Of a stretch of DNA of 64,000 bases, positions 1 through 9,012 are shown one piece after another. Both the position numbers and the translations under genes were made by a program. The number at the start of each line of letters is the position of its first letter. Positions within the stretch are counted from its first letter, which is position 1. Origin of the DNA: Caulobacter segnis (GTDB taxonomy: Bacteria > Pseudomonadota > Alphaproteobacteria > Caulobacterales > Caulobacteraceae); the NCBI RefSeq assembly GCF_029543125.1, contig NZ_JARQWW010000004.1, positions 252,501 to 316,500 on the forward strand. Direction: 5' to 3'. The notes beneath the pieces are model-generated. The model was not told where the DNA came from. It saw only the letters and a program-made list of their open reading frames with translations, and ran no database searches.

Positions 1-143
1 AGAGCGTAGACCCCCGCATCATCGAGCAGGCGGCTCTGCAACGGATAGCTGCCGAGGATCGCCACGGTCAGCATCAAGGCCGGCCATGGAGCGTTGAACG
101 CGGGCTCGCGCGGCGGAGGCGCGGGATCGTTAATCTCGTACAT
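1..143 (-). CDS. Rhomboid-family intramembrane protease, N-terminal fragment (partial)
   Basis: Only the first 47 codons lie in the window; the gene continues off the left edge. The ATG is at 143-141 and translation begins MYEINDPAPPPREPAF, followed by a hydrophobic stretch (about residues 20-32) that looks like a first membrane helix. A short proline-rich cytosolic leader before the first helix fits rhomboid proteases, as I recall them in Caulobacterales, but the catalytic GxSG and His lie outside the window, so the assignment is a recognition-based inference. The gene is divergent from the M16 peptidase. No strong Shine-Dalgarno is seen. Confidence 0.5.
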   Translation of the reverse strand, partial: MYEINDPAPPPREPAFNAPWPALMLTVAILGSYPLQSRLLDDAGVYA

Positions 144-247
144 CACGCTTCATATGGGCGATCACGCGCGGGTAGGCCACGCAAATCGAAGCCCAAACGA
201 CGCCTTGCTTGCGCCGCATCCGACAGCGAAGGTGCGCGCCCCTACAA

Positions 248-3136
248 ATGCCCAGGCGACTTATGCTGCGCACGTCCCGGCCGCTCCTGATCACGGCCTC
301 CGTCCTCGCCCTTTCGATCTCCGCTGTCGGCGGCGCATCGGCCCTTCCCTTCCTTGGCGGCGACAAGGCCGCGGCGGTTCAGGCGGCGCCCAGGCCCGGC
401 CAGTGGCCGCAGGCGGCCTCCGACATCGCGGCCGACCCGTCGATCCGCTTCGGCTCCCTGCCCAACGGCATGCGCTACGCGATCCGGCGCAACGCCACCC
501 CGCCGGGCCAGGCCTCGATCCGCCTGCGCTTCGACGCGGGCTCGCTGATGGAGACCGAAGCTCAGCAGGGCCTCGCTCACTTCCTGGAGCACATGGCCTT
601 CAACGGCTCCAAGACCGTGCCCGAAGGCGAGATGATCAAGATCCTGGAGCGCCACGGCCTGGCCTTTGGAGCGGACACCAATGCGTCCACCTCCTGGAAC
701 GAGACGATCTACAAGCTCGACCTGCCCAAGACCGACGATGAGACGGTGAAGGTCAGCCTCGACCTGATGCGCGACGTGGCCAGCGAACTGACCATCTCGG
801 GTGAGGCGGTGGATCGCGAGCGCGGGGTCATCCTGTCGGAGGAGCGCGACCGCGACACGCCCGCCTATCGCGTCTTCAAGGAAGGCACCGCCTTCCTGCT
901 GAAGGGACAGCGCCCGCCGGAGCGCCTGCCGATCGGCAAGGTCGATGTGATCAAGACCGCGCCCCGCGAGCAGCTGGTGGACTATTACCAGCGCTTCTAT
1001 CGCCCAGAACGGGCGGTGCTCGTGGTGGTCGGCGACTTCGACGTCGACGCCATGGAGGCGAAGATCAAGGCCCGCTTCTCGGACTGGCAGGGCGTGGGGC
1101 CCGCCGGCGCGGATCCGGACCTTGGCGCTGTCGCCAAGCGCGGCGTCGACACCAAGGTGATCGTCCAGCCCGGCGCGGCGACCTCCTTGCAGGTTTCGTG
1201 GCTGAGCCCGCCGGACCTGGCGCCGGACACCAGCGCCGTTCGCAAGCGCGACCTGATCGAACGCCTGGGCTTCGCGGTCCTGAACCGCCGCTTCAGCGCG
1301 CTCAGCCGCGGGTCGGACCCGCAGTTCATCGCCGCCGGCGCGTTCGCGTTCGACCAGTTCCATGCTGCCAGGGCCACGACCATCAGCGCCACGGCCGAGC
1401 CCACGGGATGGCGTCAGGCCCTGGCGGCCATTGACCTGGAGCAGCGGCGCATCGCCAGGTACGGCGTGCGCCAGGACGAGCTGGACCGGGAGATCGCCGA
1501 GATCCGCACCGGACTGGAGGCGCGGGTCGCCGGCGCGGCGACCCAGCGTACGCCGGTCCTGGCCAACATCATCGTGGGCAGCCTGGACGACCATGAAGTG
1601 GTGACCAGTCCCGCCCAGGACCTGGCGTGGTTCAACACGGCGGTGAAGGACCTGAAGGCCGAAACCGTGTCGGACGCCATGAAGAAGGCGTTCGAGGGCT
1701 CCGGTCCGGTGGCGATCCTGTCCACCGGCTCGCCCGTGCAGGGCGGCGACAAGGCTCTGGCCGATGAACTGGCCTCGGCCCGCAAGGTCGAGGTGACGCC
1801 CCAGGCCGCCAACGCCTCCATCGAGTGGCCCTATCTGAGTTTCGGCACGCCTGGGACGGTGGCCGAACAGAAGGATGTCACCGATCTGGACGCGACTTTC
1901 ATCCGTTTCACCAACGGCGTGCGCCTGACGGTGAAGCCGACGAAGTTCCGCGACGACCAGGTGCTGGTGAAGGTGCGGATCGGCGACGGCTATCTGGGCC
2001 TGCCGTCCGACCGGCAGAGCGCCGGTTGGGCCGGCTCGTCCTTCGCCGAGGGCGGCCTGGCCAAGATCAACGCCCAGGACATGGAGCGTGTGCTGGCCGA
2101 CAAGGTCTGGGGCGCGCAACTGGGCACCGAGGAGGACGCCTTCACCCTGAGCGGCGGCACGCGGACGGCTGATCTGTCCACCGAACTGCAGGTCCTGGCC
2201 GCCTACGCCACCGAGCCCGGCTGGCGGCCGGAGGCTTTCCAGCGGATCAAGACCTTCGGCCAGACCCTGCACGACCAGTACGAAGCCACCGACAACGGCG
2301 TGCTGGCCCGTGATCTCTCCGGCCTGCTGCGCAGCGGCGACCGGCGCTTCACCTTCCCAAGCCGACAGGAGATGGCGGCGGCGAAGATCGAGGACCTGAA
2401 GACCCAGCTGGCGCCGCTCTCCACCGGGCAGATCGAGGTGATCATCGTCGGCGACATCACCGTGGAGAAGGCGACCCAGGCGGTGGCCGAGACCTTCGGC
2501 GCCCTGCCCGCCCGGATGGAGACCGGGACGCCGGGGCCCGAGGCGCGCGTCACCGCCTTCCCCAAGCCGACGGCGACGCCGGTGCGCCTGACGCACAAGG
2601 GCCGCGAGGACCAGGGGATGGCCTATATCGCCTGGCAGACGGACGACTTCTTCGCCAACCCGCAACAGGCGCGGAACATCACCATCCTGGCCGATGTCTT
2701 CCGCCTGCGCCTGCAGGACGAGCTGCGGGAGAAGCAGGGCGCGACCTACTCGCCATCCGCCGGTTCGACCGCTTCGTTCGTGTGGACCGACTTTGGCTAT
2801 GTGGCCGTCAGTGTCGAGGCGCCGCCGGCCACTCTGGATTCAGTGTTCAAGACAGTGTCCGAAATCGCCGCCGACCTGCGCGCCAAGCCGCCGAGCGATG
2901 ATGAGCTCGCCCGGGCCAAGAAGCCCCGGCTGGAAGGCCTGGAGAAGGCGCGGGTGACCAACGAGTACTGGGTCGGCCAGCTTTCCGGCGCCCAGACCGA
3001 TCCGCGACGGCTCGATGCAACCCGTTCGGTCCAGGCGGGCGTCGAGCGCGTGTCGCCGCAGGACGTGCAGAAGGCGGCGCAGAGCTTCCTGGGCGACGAC
3101 CGCGCCTGGAAGCTGGTGATCGTTCCGGAGAAATAG
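248..3136 (+). CDS. M16 family zinc metallopeptidase (pitrilysin-like, exported)
   Basis: A protein of about 962 residues with a hydrophobic signal peptide (residues about 8-32, ending near AVGGASA). The inverted zinc motif HFLEH is at residues 111-115 (H111, E114 and H115), with a downstream acidic patch (ILSEERDRD) suited to the third zinc ligand. The rest resembles a duplicated M16 N/C-domain arrangement, the second half (from about residue 530) lacking the HxxEH motif, as is usual for single-chain M16B enzymes. Expected role: periplasmic degradation of peptides. The start at ATG 248 is preferred over the in-frame codon at 209 because it leaves a normal signal peptide; ATG 263 is an alternative. 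Confidence 0.88.
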   Translation: MPRRLMLRTSRPLLITASVLALSISAVGGASALPFLGGDKAAAVQAAPRPGQWPQAASDIAADPSIRFGSLPNGMRYAIRRNATPPGQASIRLRFDAGSLMETEAQQGLAHFLEHMAFNGSKTVPEGEMIKILERHGLAFGADTNASTSWNETIYKLDLPKTDDETVKVSLDLMRDVASELTISGEAVDRERGVILSEERDRDTPAYRVFKEGTAFLLKGQRPPERLPIGKVDVIKTAPREQLVDYYQRFYRPERAVLVVVGDFDVDAMEAKIKARFSDWQGVGPAGADPDLGAVAKRGVDTKVIVQPGAATSLQVSWLSPPDLAPDTSAVRKRDLIERLGFAVLNRRFSALSRGSDPQFIAAGAFAFDQFHAARATTISATAEPTGWRQALAAIDLEQRRIARYGVRQDELDREIAEIRTGLEARVAGAATQRTPVLANIIVGSLDDHEVVTSPAQDLAWFNTAVKDLKAETVSDAMKKAFEGSGPVAILSTGSPVQGGDKALADELASARKVEVTPQAANASIEWPYLSFGTPGTVAEQKDVTDLDATFIRFTNGVRLTVKPTKFRDDQVLVKVRIGDGYLGLPSDRQSAGWAGSSFAEGGLAKINAQDMERVLADKVWGAQLGTEEDAFTLSGGTRTADLSTELQVLAAYATEPGWRPEAFQRIKTFGQTLHDQYEATDNGVLARDLSGLLRSGDRRFTFPSRQEMAAAKIEDLKTQLAPLSTGQIEVIIVGDITVEKATQAVAETFGALPARMETGTPGPEARVTAFPKPTATPVRLTHKGREDQGMAYIAWQTDDFFANPQQARNITILADVFRLRLQDELREKQGATYSPSAGSTASFVWTDFGYVAVSVEAPPATLDSVFKTVSEIAADLRAKPPSDDELARAKKPRLEGLEKARVTNEYWVGQLSGAQTDPRRLDATRSVQAGVERVSPQDVQKAAQSFLGDDRAWKLVIVPEK

Positions 3137-3229
3137 CCGCTTTTGTGCCGGAATGGGACAGGTCACCCCTGGCCCGGGATTCGCAAGCAAGCCCTGTGCG
3201 GTCGCGGAAGGCCGCGCAGGAGCCATGCG

Positions 3230-3778
3230 ATGTTTCATCCCGGCACGCAGAAGCTGATCGATTGCTGGACCACCGCGCGGGTCGATTCGACCGCGCCGTC
3301 CCGCCGCGACATCGATCCGGCGAACTTCGCCAAGCTGCTGCCGCAGGTGTTCATCCTCGGACGCCATGGTCCTGGACTCTATCCCTTCCGGCTGGCCGGG
3401 GGATTTCTCAATTCTGTCCACGGCGGCGGGCTGAACGGCAAGAATGGCCTGCGCCTGTGGTCGGTGGCCGATCGTCCCAAGATCCAGGCCGCGTTGGAAT
3501 CGATCCGCCGCGTGGCCGAGCCCGTGGTCATCACCACGGAACTGACCGCCGAAGGCATGCCGGCCGCCAGCATGGAGGTGCTGCTGGCGCCCATGGCTGG
3601 GCCTGACGGCGAGGTCGACCGGTATCTCGGCCTCTATCAGCCGACGGCGCCGCTGCAGCGGAACAACGATGAAGTGGTCGAGGCCATGGTCATGCACTCG
3701 ATCCACTGGGCCGATCCGGCGGTGGCGGCCTCGCCCGCCCTGCGCCTGGCGACGCTGGACGGGCGGCGGATCGCCTAG
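3230..3778 (+). CDS. PAS-domain protein (PAS_5 / DUF1491-like small family)
   Basis: A 182-residue single-domain soluble protein. It contains the pattern LLPQVFILGRHG...YPFRLAGGFL...VHGGGLNGKN, which I recognise from the alphaproteobacterial PAS_5 family (MopJ-like); the family name is a moderate-confidence recognition. Members have a PAS fold without an output domain and are often linked to cell-cycle or stress signalling in Caulobacter. ATG 3230 is chosen because an AGGAG precedes it by about 7 bases; an earlier in-frame start at 3143 has no such site. Its stop overlaps by four bases the stop of the convergent aldo/keto reductase. Confidence 0.65.
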   Translation: MFHPGTQKLIDCWTTARVDSTAPSRRDIDPANFAKLLPQVFILGRHGPGLYPFRLAGGFLNSVHGGGLNGKNGLRLWSVADRPKIQAALESIRRVAEPVVITTELTAEGMPAASMEVLLAPMAGPDGEVDRYLGLYQPTAPLQRNNDEVVEAMVMHSIHWADPAVAASPALRLATLDGRRIA

Positions 3779-4719
3779 AGCGCGCTCGCCGTATCCAGCC
3801 GCAGAACCTGTTCGGCGGAGAGGGAGAGCCGCGCCGCGCCCATCAGGTCATTCAATTGCCCGACGCTGGTCGCGCTGGCGATCGGAGCGGTGATCGACGG
3901 GCGGGCCATCAGCCAGGCCAGGGCCACCTGGGCCTGAGTCGCGCCCAGCTCGGCCGAAACCGAATCCAGGGCGTCCAGAATCCGCAGGCCTCGCGCATCG
4001 AGGTACTTCTTCACACCACGTCCGCGCGGGCTCTTGCCCAGGTCCTCTTCCGCCCGGTACTTGCCGGTCAGAAAGCCGCTGGCCAGGCCGTAGTAGCAGA
4101 TGACGCCGATCTGGTTTTCCAGGGCCGCGACCTCCAGCCCTGACTCGAATTCCGAACGGTCATAGAGATTGTAGCCAGGCTGAAGGGTCTCGTAGCGCGG
4201 CAGTCCCTTGTCGCCGGCCACCTTCAGCGACTCGGTCAGGCGCGGGGCGGTGAAGTTGGATGCGCCGATCGCCCGCACCTTTCCCGCCTTGATCAGGCGG
4301 TCATAGGCCTCCAGCGTCTCGTCGATGGGCGTGGCCTCATCATCCTCATGCGATTGGTAGAGGTCGATGACGTCGGTCTGGAGCCGCTGAAGCGATCCTT
4401 CCGCCGCCGCGATGATGTTGGCGGCGGACAGGCCGGGGTGTTTGGGCCACTTGGCGACCTTGGTGGCGATGATCACGTCGTCGCGGCGGCCGCGATTCTT
4501 CAGCCACTTGCCGATGATCATCTCCGACTCGCCGCCCACATGGCCGGGAACCCAGGCCGAATAGACGTCGGCGGTGTCGATGGCGTCGAATCCCCCATCC
4601 ACGAAGGCGTCCAGCAAGGCGAAAGACGTCGCCTCGTCCGCCGTCCAGCCGAACACGTTGCCGCCGAACATCAGCGGCGCAATGGACAGGCCTGAACGGC
4701 CGAGGGGACGTTTGCGCAT
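3775..4719 (-). CDS. Aldo/keto reductase
   Basis: A 314-residue NADPH-dependent TIM-barrel oxidoreductase. The start (RPLGRSGLSIAPLMFGGNVFGW) is typical of the family. The catalytic tetrad candidates are visible: Asp and Tyr in DTADVYS, Lys in ATKVAKW and His in LYQSHEDD. The C-terminal cofactor segment PIASATSVGQL is also present. Substrate cannot be told from sequence. It lies 36 bases downstream of the GMC oxidoreductase on the same strand, so the two may be co-transcribed redox genes. Confidence 0.9.
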   Translation of the reverse strand: MRKRPLGRSGLSIAPLMFGGNVFGWTADEATSFALLDAFVDGGFDAIDTADVYSAWVPGHVGGESEMIIGKWLKNRGRRDDVIIATKVAKWPKHPGLSAANIIAAAEGSLQRLQTDVIDLYQSHEDDEATPIDETLEAYDRLIKAGKVRAIGASNFTAPRLTESLKVAGDKGLPRYETLQPGYNLYDRSEFESGLEVAALENQIGVICYYGLASGFLTGKYRAEEDLGKSPRGRGVKKYLDARGLRILDALDSVSAELGATQAQVALAWLMARPSITAPIASATSVGQLNDLMGAARLSLSAEQVLRLDTASAL

Positions 4720-4755
4720 CAGGAGACTCCGTACAGGGGGATTCGACTCATAACG

Positions 4756-6417
4756 TCAGGCGGCGGCCATCCGTTCGTCGCCGAACACCGGGACATCGAG
4801 CGGAGCCAGCATCGGGCGGCCGCGCAGCAGATCGGCGGCCTTCTCCGCGATCATGATCGTGGGGGCGTTGGTGTTGCCCCCGACCAGATTCGGCATGACC
4901 GAGGCGTCGATGACGCGAAGCCCGGCGATTCCCTGCACGCGCAGCTGATCGTCGACCACCGCCATGGCGTCGCCGGCCACGCCCATGCGGCAGGTGCCGA
5001 CTGGATGATAGATCGTCTCCGCGCTGCGGCGGATCCAGTCGTCGATATCCGCGTCGCTCTTCACATCCGCGCCCGGCGCGTGTTCGGCGCCGCGATAGGG
5101 ATCGAGGGCGGCCTGGGCGGCCACGTCGCGGGCGATCTTCACCCCCTCGCGCATGGCCCGGCGGTCTTCCTCGGTGGCGAGATAGTTGGCGAATATGGCC
5201 GGGTCGGCCAGCGGGTCGGCGGAGGTCAGGCCGATGCGGCCGCGGCTTTCGGGGCGAAGCTGACAGACGTGCTGGGTGAAGCCGTCCTTCTCCACCTGCA
5301 CCTTGCCGTGATCCTGCATGATGGCGAGGACCACATGGATTTGCAGGTCAGGGCGATCAAGCTCGGGGCGCGATTTGAGGAAGGCGCCCGATTCCAGGAA
5401 GTTCTGCCGCCCGAAGCCCTGGCCGAACAGCATGTAGTTCAGGCCGGTCGCCAGCTTCTTCAGCCCCTTGTTATAAGAGTAGGCGGTGATTGGCTGGGTG
5501 ACGTCCCAGCTGAGGCAGACATCCAGATGGTCCTGGAGGTTGGCGCCGACGCCCTTCGACTCATGGACCGTGGCGATCCCGTGCCTCGCCATTTCGGCCG
5601 GATCGCCGATTCCCGACAGCTGGAGAATCTGCGGCGACTGCACCGCCCCGGCGCAAAGCAGCACCTCGGCGTCGGCATAGGCGGTCCTGGCTTCCGCGTT
5701 CTTTCCCTGGACATAGTCTACGCCGACCGCGCGGCCGTTCTCGACGCGGATCTTCGTGGTGCGCGCGGCGGTCTCGATGGTCAGGTTCGGGCGCTTCAGG
5801 GCCGGGCGCAGATAGCCGGCCGAGGCGCTCCACCGCTGGCCGTCATGGATGGTCAGGTCGTAAGGGCCCCAGCCCTCCTGCTGATGGCCGTTGAAGTCGC
5901 TGGTCACCGGATGGCCCGCCTGGCGGCCCGCCTCGATGACGCTGGAATAGATCGGATTGGGCGACTTGCCGCGCGAGACCTTCAGCGGCCCCTCCCCGCC
6001 GTGATAGTCGCAGCCGCCGTTTTCGAAGCACTCCGACTTCTTGAAGTAGGGCAGCACCTCCGAATAGGACCAGCCCGCCAGGCCCATCTGACGCCACTGG
6101 TCGTAATCGCGCGCATGGCCGCGGATGTAGATCATTCCGTTGATCGAGGACGAACCGCCCAGGCCCTTGCCGCGCGGCCACCACAGGCGGCGGTCGTTCA
6201 GATGCGGCTCCGGCTCGGTCCAGAAGCCCCAGTTGTAGTCGCCCTTGGCCTTTATCAACTCGCCCACGCCGGCGGGCATCTTCACCAGAAGCGAGCTGTC
6301 CTTGCCGCCCGCCTCCAGCAGCAGGACCCTGGTGTCGGGATCTTCCGTCAGACGCGCGGCCAGCACGCAGCCGGCGGAGCCCGCCCCGATGATGATGTAG
6401 TCGTAGCGTCCGGCCAT
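4756..6417 (-). CDS. GMC family FAD-dependent oxidoreductase (choline/alcohol dehydrogenase-like)
   Basis: A 553-residue flavoprotein. The N-terminal dinucleotide-binding motif IIIGAGSAGCVLAARL is at residues about 8-23, the GMC signature 1 region (WPRGKGLGGSSSINGMIYIRG) about residues 79-99, and signature 2 (GAVQSPQILQLSGIG) near residue 256. The C-terminal active-site region (YHPVGTCRMG...GLRVIDASVMPN) supplies the catalytic His/Asn. The length is that of choline dehydrogenase/alkan-1-ol dehydrogenase homologues. Without betB or betI neighbours a role in betaine synthesis is not supported; long-chain or polyethylene-glycol alcohol oxidation is equally possible. Confidence 0.9.
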   Translation of the reverse strand: MAGRYDYIIIGAGSAGCVLAARLTEDPDTRVLLLEAGGKDSSLLVKMPAGVGELIKAKGDYNWGFWTEPEPHLNDRRLWWPRGKGLGGSSSINGMIYIRGHARDYDQWRQMGLAGWSYSEVLPYFKKSECFENGGCDYHGGEGPLKVSRGKSPNPIYSSVIEAGRQAGHPVTSDFNGHQQEGWGPYDLTIHDGQRWSASAGYLRPALKRPNLTIETAARTTKIRVENGRAVGVDYVQGKNAEARTAYADAEVLLCAGAVQSPQILQLSGIGDPAEMARHGIATVHESKGVGANLQDHLDVCLSWDVTQPITAYSYNKGLKKLATGLNYMLFGQGFGRQNFLESGAFLKSRPELDRPDLQIHVVLAIMQDHGKVQVEKDGFTQHVCQLRPESRGRIGLTSADPLADPAIFANYLATEEDRRAMREGVKIARDVAAQAALDPYRGAEHAPGADVKSDADIDDWIRRSAETIYHPVGTCRMGVAGDAMAVVDDQLRVQGIAGLRVIDASVMPNLVGGNTNAPTIMIAEKAADLLRGRPMLAPLDVPVFGDERMAAA

Positions 6418-6522
6418 GACCGCCGCCTCCCTAACTTATCGTTGTTAGGTTGAAGATTGAGGGCGTGTGCGGTGCGGTGGCAAGGGCGCCGTTGCGGAAG
6501 CGTGGATTGTGCGCCCGCGCCT

Positions 6523-7170
6523 CTAGCCGCGACCAATCTCCGACGCCTCTATCACGTCGGTCTCGGCCTCGCCCGCCGCGAGCCATTCGAGCATCAGCGG
6601 ATGGCTCAGCAGCGCCTGCTGATAAGCCAGCGGGCGGCCGGTCAGTTCGTAGCCGAAGCTCTGGAAGCGCGTGGCGATGGGGGCGAACATCATGTCGGCG
6701 GCGCCGAAGTCGCCGAACAGCCACGGCGCGTCGCGGCGGCCGGCGGTCTCCCAGATCTCCAGCACGCGTTGAATGTCAGCCTCGACCGCGTGAGTGATCA
6801 CCGCCCTGCGGTTTCGGGCGCGGGTGTTGCAGGGCATGGCGGCGCGCAGGTCGTTGAAGCCGGCGTGCACCTCGGCCGCGTAGCTGCGGGCCCGGGCGCG
6901 GTCGGCGGGGTCGGTCGGCCAGACACCGCCGAAGCGCTCGGCCACATACTCAAAGATGGCCAGGGTGTCCCAGACGGCCAAATCGCCGTCCTTCAGCATC
7001 GGCACCATGCCGGTCTGGCCGCCGAGGGCGCGGACCTGATCGCGGGCGCCGTCGGAATAGATCGGGATCATCACCTCGTCGAAAGCCGCGCCGACGGTCT
7101 TCAGCAGCAGCCAGGCGCGCATGGACCAGGACGAGTAGTTCTTGTTGCCGAGGACGAGGGTCAGGGACAT
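6523..7170 (-). CDS. Glutathione S-transferase family protein
   Basis: A 215-residue two-domain GST. The N-terminal thioredoxin-like half starts with LVLGNKNYSSWSMRAWLLL, where the Ser pair is the likely glutathione-activating position, and has the cis-Pro segment GMVPML followed by DTLAIFEYVAERF. The C-terminal helical half includes WLFGDFGAADMMFAP, the conserved N-capping box of GSTs. A cytosolic conjugation or detoxification role is expected; substrate unknown. It is separated from the GMC gene by about 105 bases in which I see no gene. Confidence 0.88.
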   Translation of the reverse strand: MSLTLVLGNKNYSSWSMRAWLLLKTVGAAFDEVMIPIYSDGARDQVRALGGQTGMVPMLKDGDLAVWDTLAIFEYVAERFGGVWPTDPADRARARSYAAEVHAGFNDLRAAMPCNTRARNRRAVITHAVEADIQRVLEIWETAGRRDAPWLFGDFGAADMMFAPIATRFQSFGYELTGRPLAYQQALLSHPLMLEWLAAGEAETDVIEASEIGRG

Positions 7171-7275
7171 GGGGCGCTCCTGTTGAAAAGGTGCGCGGTC
7201 GTATGGCCCGCGTCGCGCGACATGGAAAACGATGTTCCCTCACACCGCTGTGCCGTCCGCTCACATCGGGTCGGC

Positions 7276-7803
7276 TCAGACCGGGGTCATCTCGCGGGCG
7301 TAGCGCTTCCAGTTCTCCACGTAGTGAAGGGCCGACCCGGTGAGGATCTGGCTCTGGTGCTCGCTGACCTCGCGGATCACCTTGCCCGGGGCGCCCATCA
7401 CCAAGGAGTTGTCGGCAATCTCCTTGCCCTCCGGAATCAGGGCCCCGGCGCCGATGAGACAATTGCGGCCGATCCTCGCGCCGTTGAGGACAATGGCCCC
7501 GATGCCGATCAGGCTGTTGTCGCCGATGGTGCATCCATGAAGCATGACCATATGGCCGATGGTGCAGTTGGCCCCGATGGTCAGCGGAACGCCAAGATCG
7601 GTATGGAGTACAGAACCGTCCTGGATGTTGCTGTTCTCGCCGATCGTTATGGGATCATTGTCACCACGCAGGATGGCGCCGAACCAGATGCTGGCGTTTT
7701 TCTTGAGGACGACGTTGCCCATCACGCTTGCATTGGGGGCGATCCAGTATTCGCCTGCGGGCGGAAGGGTCGGAGCGACGGCGCCCAGCTTGTAGACACT
7801 CAT
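7276..7803 (-). CDS. Gamma carbonic anhydrase family protein (left-handed beta helix)
   Basis: A 175-residue hexapeptide-repeat protein. Residues about 20-140 carry the repeating pattern of the left-handed beta helix ([20 protein letters not shown] and onward). Metal-ligand histidines typical of the gamma-CA/PaaY/YrdA group are visible in DGSVLHTD and [14 protein letters not shown]. The C-terminal helix packs against the helix in this family. Activity in this branch is variable, so carbonic anhydrase function is inferred. Transcribed divergently from the phoH region. Confidence 0.9.
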   Translation of the reverse strand: MSVYKLGAVAPTLPPAGEYWIAPNASVMGNVVLKKNASIWFGAILRGDNDPITIGENSNIQDGSVLHTDLGVPLTIGANCTIGHMVMLHGCTIGDNSLIGIGAIVLNGARIGRNCLIGAGALIPEGKEIADNSLVMGAPGKVIREVSEHQSQILTGSALHYVENWKRYAREMTPV

Positions 7804-7942
7804 ATGACACGCCTTCTTAATTTAAGCGTCGCGCTTGCTTAATGGATCGGAAACCACGTTACCCTCATTCTAGTGAGGCGATTCGAGAGGTGGAAAACTT
7901 CTCTGATCCCGCCACGGGCGACTGTCCGTCCGTGGTCTCCTT

Positions 7943-8100
7943 GAGACGGAGTTTCGGGTGTCGCGTATGGGTCCCTGGCGGGGTTTGGAACCGCCTTCTG
8001 TCGGAAGCGTCTACGGACCGCCGGGCCCTGCTCGCCCCTCTGTCTCATCCCTCCCCACTGACCACCCCAAGGGCGCATCCATGCGGACGCGTCCTTTTTT
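7943..8100 (+). ncRNA. Candidate structured RNA or phoH leader ending in an intrinsic terminator
   Basis: The 318-base gap 7804-8121 has no plausible CDS. By eye the plus strand folds into a long rod: GAGACGGAG (7943-7951) pairs with CTCTGTCTC (8038-8046) with one G-U pair; stacked on it after a four-base bulge, GGGTG (7956-7960) pairs with CGCCC (8033-8037); a GGCGG/CCGCC hairpin lies inside. Two further small hairpins lie just upstream (near 7870-7940). The rod is followed by a terminator at 8071-8100. This is either a free-standing small RNA or a leader controlling phoH. No known RNA family is recognised. Confidence 0.4.
8071..8100 (+). terminator. Rho-independent terminator just upstream of phoH
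   Basis: GGGCGCATCC (8071-8080) pairs with GGACGCGTCC (8085-8094) across a four-base loop, with one G-T pair and one mismatch, and is followed at once by six T residues. It ends only 21 bases before the phoH start codon, and the phoH Shine-Dalgarno lies after it. Confidence 0.75.
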
Positions 8101-8121
8101 CATGCCCCAACGGAGGCTTTG

Positions 8122-8898
8122 ATGACCAAGCGTGCTCTGAAGCGGATGGTGCGCGAAGGCGCTTTCGATTCTGCGCAGTTCGAGGACGACGGGAAGGTTC
8201 GCCGCTTGCCGGTGGATCGCGGCGGCTGGTCGCCGGTCAATCAGGGCGGGCGTGGGGATGATCGAGAGCAGGGGTACGTAAAAACAATAAAACCAAAGTC
8301 CGTCGGCCAGGCGCAGCTGATAGAGGCGATCGACAGCAAGAACCTGGTCATGGCGCTTGGCCCGGCGGGCACCGGCAAGACCTACCTGGCCATCGCCAAG
8401 GCGGTCGAGGCCCTGGAGGCCGGCAAGGTCGGCCGCATCGTCCTGTCGCGCCCGGCGGTGGAGGCCGGCGAATCCATCGGCTTCCTGCCCGGCGACATGG
8501 AGGACAAGCTGGCCCCCTATCTGCGGCCGCTCTACGACGCCCTGTCGGACCGCCTGTCCATGAAGCGGGTCCGGGCCCTGATGGCCGAAGGCGCCATCGA
8601 GATCGCCCCGGTGGGCTACATGCGCGGCCGCACGCTGAACAACGCCTTCGTGGTCATCGACGAGGCCCAGAACTGCACCTACGTGCAGCTGAAGATGCTG
8701 CTGACCCGCCTGGGCTGGCACTCGACCATGGTGGTCACCGGCGATCCGCACCAGTCGGACCTGCTGCCCGGGGTCTCGGGCCTGGCGGAAGTGGCCGAGA
8801 AGTTCGACCCGGTGGACAACATCGCTGTCGTCCGCCTGGCCGAGCGCGACATCGTCCGCCACCCGCTGGTGGCCGAGATGCTCGGCGTCCTGACCTGA
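8122..8898 (+). CDS. PhoH-like ATPase (short form)
   Basis: A 258-residue P-loop ATPase. Residues about 1-55 are a charged, probably flexible leader; the RecA-like core follows with Walker A GPAGTGKT (residues 80-87), Walker B VVIDEAQN, and a sensor motif VVTGDPHQSD. The family is associated with RNA metabolism, but the function of this short form is unknown. It is not in the usual miaB-phoH-ybeY setting, so it is probably a second PhoH paralogue. ATG 8122 is chosen because CGGAGG sits five bases upstream; a TTG directly before it is unlikely to be used. Confidence 0.88.
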   Translation: MTKRALKRMVREGAFDSAQFEDDGKVRRLPVDRGGWSPVNQGGRGDDREQGYVKTIKPKSVGQAQLIEAIDSKNLVMALGPAGTGKTYLAIAKAVEALEAGKVGRIVLSRPAVEAGESIGFLPGDMEDKLAPYLRPLYDALSDRLSMKRVRALMAEGAIEIAPVGYMRGRTLNNAFVVIDEAQNCTYVQLKMLLTRLGWHSTMVVTGDPHQSDLLPGVSGLAEVAEKFDPVDNIAVVRLAERDIVRHPLVAEMLGVLT

Positions 8899-8908
8899 GG
8901 CCTTAGAT

Positions 8909-9006
8909 CCCCCCGCTGGGGGAGGGGAACCGCGAAGCGGTGGAGGGGGCTTGCTGACTCAGCAGGCCCCCTCCGTCCTTTCAGGACACCTCCCTAGGGG
9001 GAGGAT
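8909..9006. repeat. REP-like compound palindrome between phoH and tetR
   Basis: A roughly 100-base intergenic element made of nested inverted repeats. The core 8942-8957 (GGAGGGGGCTTGCTGA) pairs with 8959-8974 with one G-T pair. Flanking it are ACCGC-GAA-GCGGT and GTCC-TTTCA-GGAC small hairpins and outer C5/G5 arms. It closely resembles the GGAGGTG/CCCCCTCC-type intergenic repeats that are dispersed in Caulobacteraceae genomes. It probably also ends phoH and tetR transcripts. Copy number cannot be judged from one window. Confidence 0.6.
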
Positions 9007-9012
9007 TGTCAA

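Noticed and set aside
242..2665. An 807-codon open frame antisense to the M16 peptidase
   Set aside because: It mirrors a high-GC real gene, has low-complexity His/Arg/Gly-rich content, and no domain; the plus-strand frame has a signal peptide and zinc motif.
5005..6453. A 482-codon plus-strand frame over the GMC oxidoreductase gene
   Set aside because: Antisense shadow of a gene with clear FAD-binding and GMC motifs.
7943..8046. Identification of the structured region as SRP RNA or tmRNA
   Set aside because: The conserved SRP loop GGTCAGGTCCGGAAGG is absent and no tmRNA tag frame or tRNA-like end is visible; 6S RNA could not be confirmed or excluded by eye.
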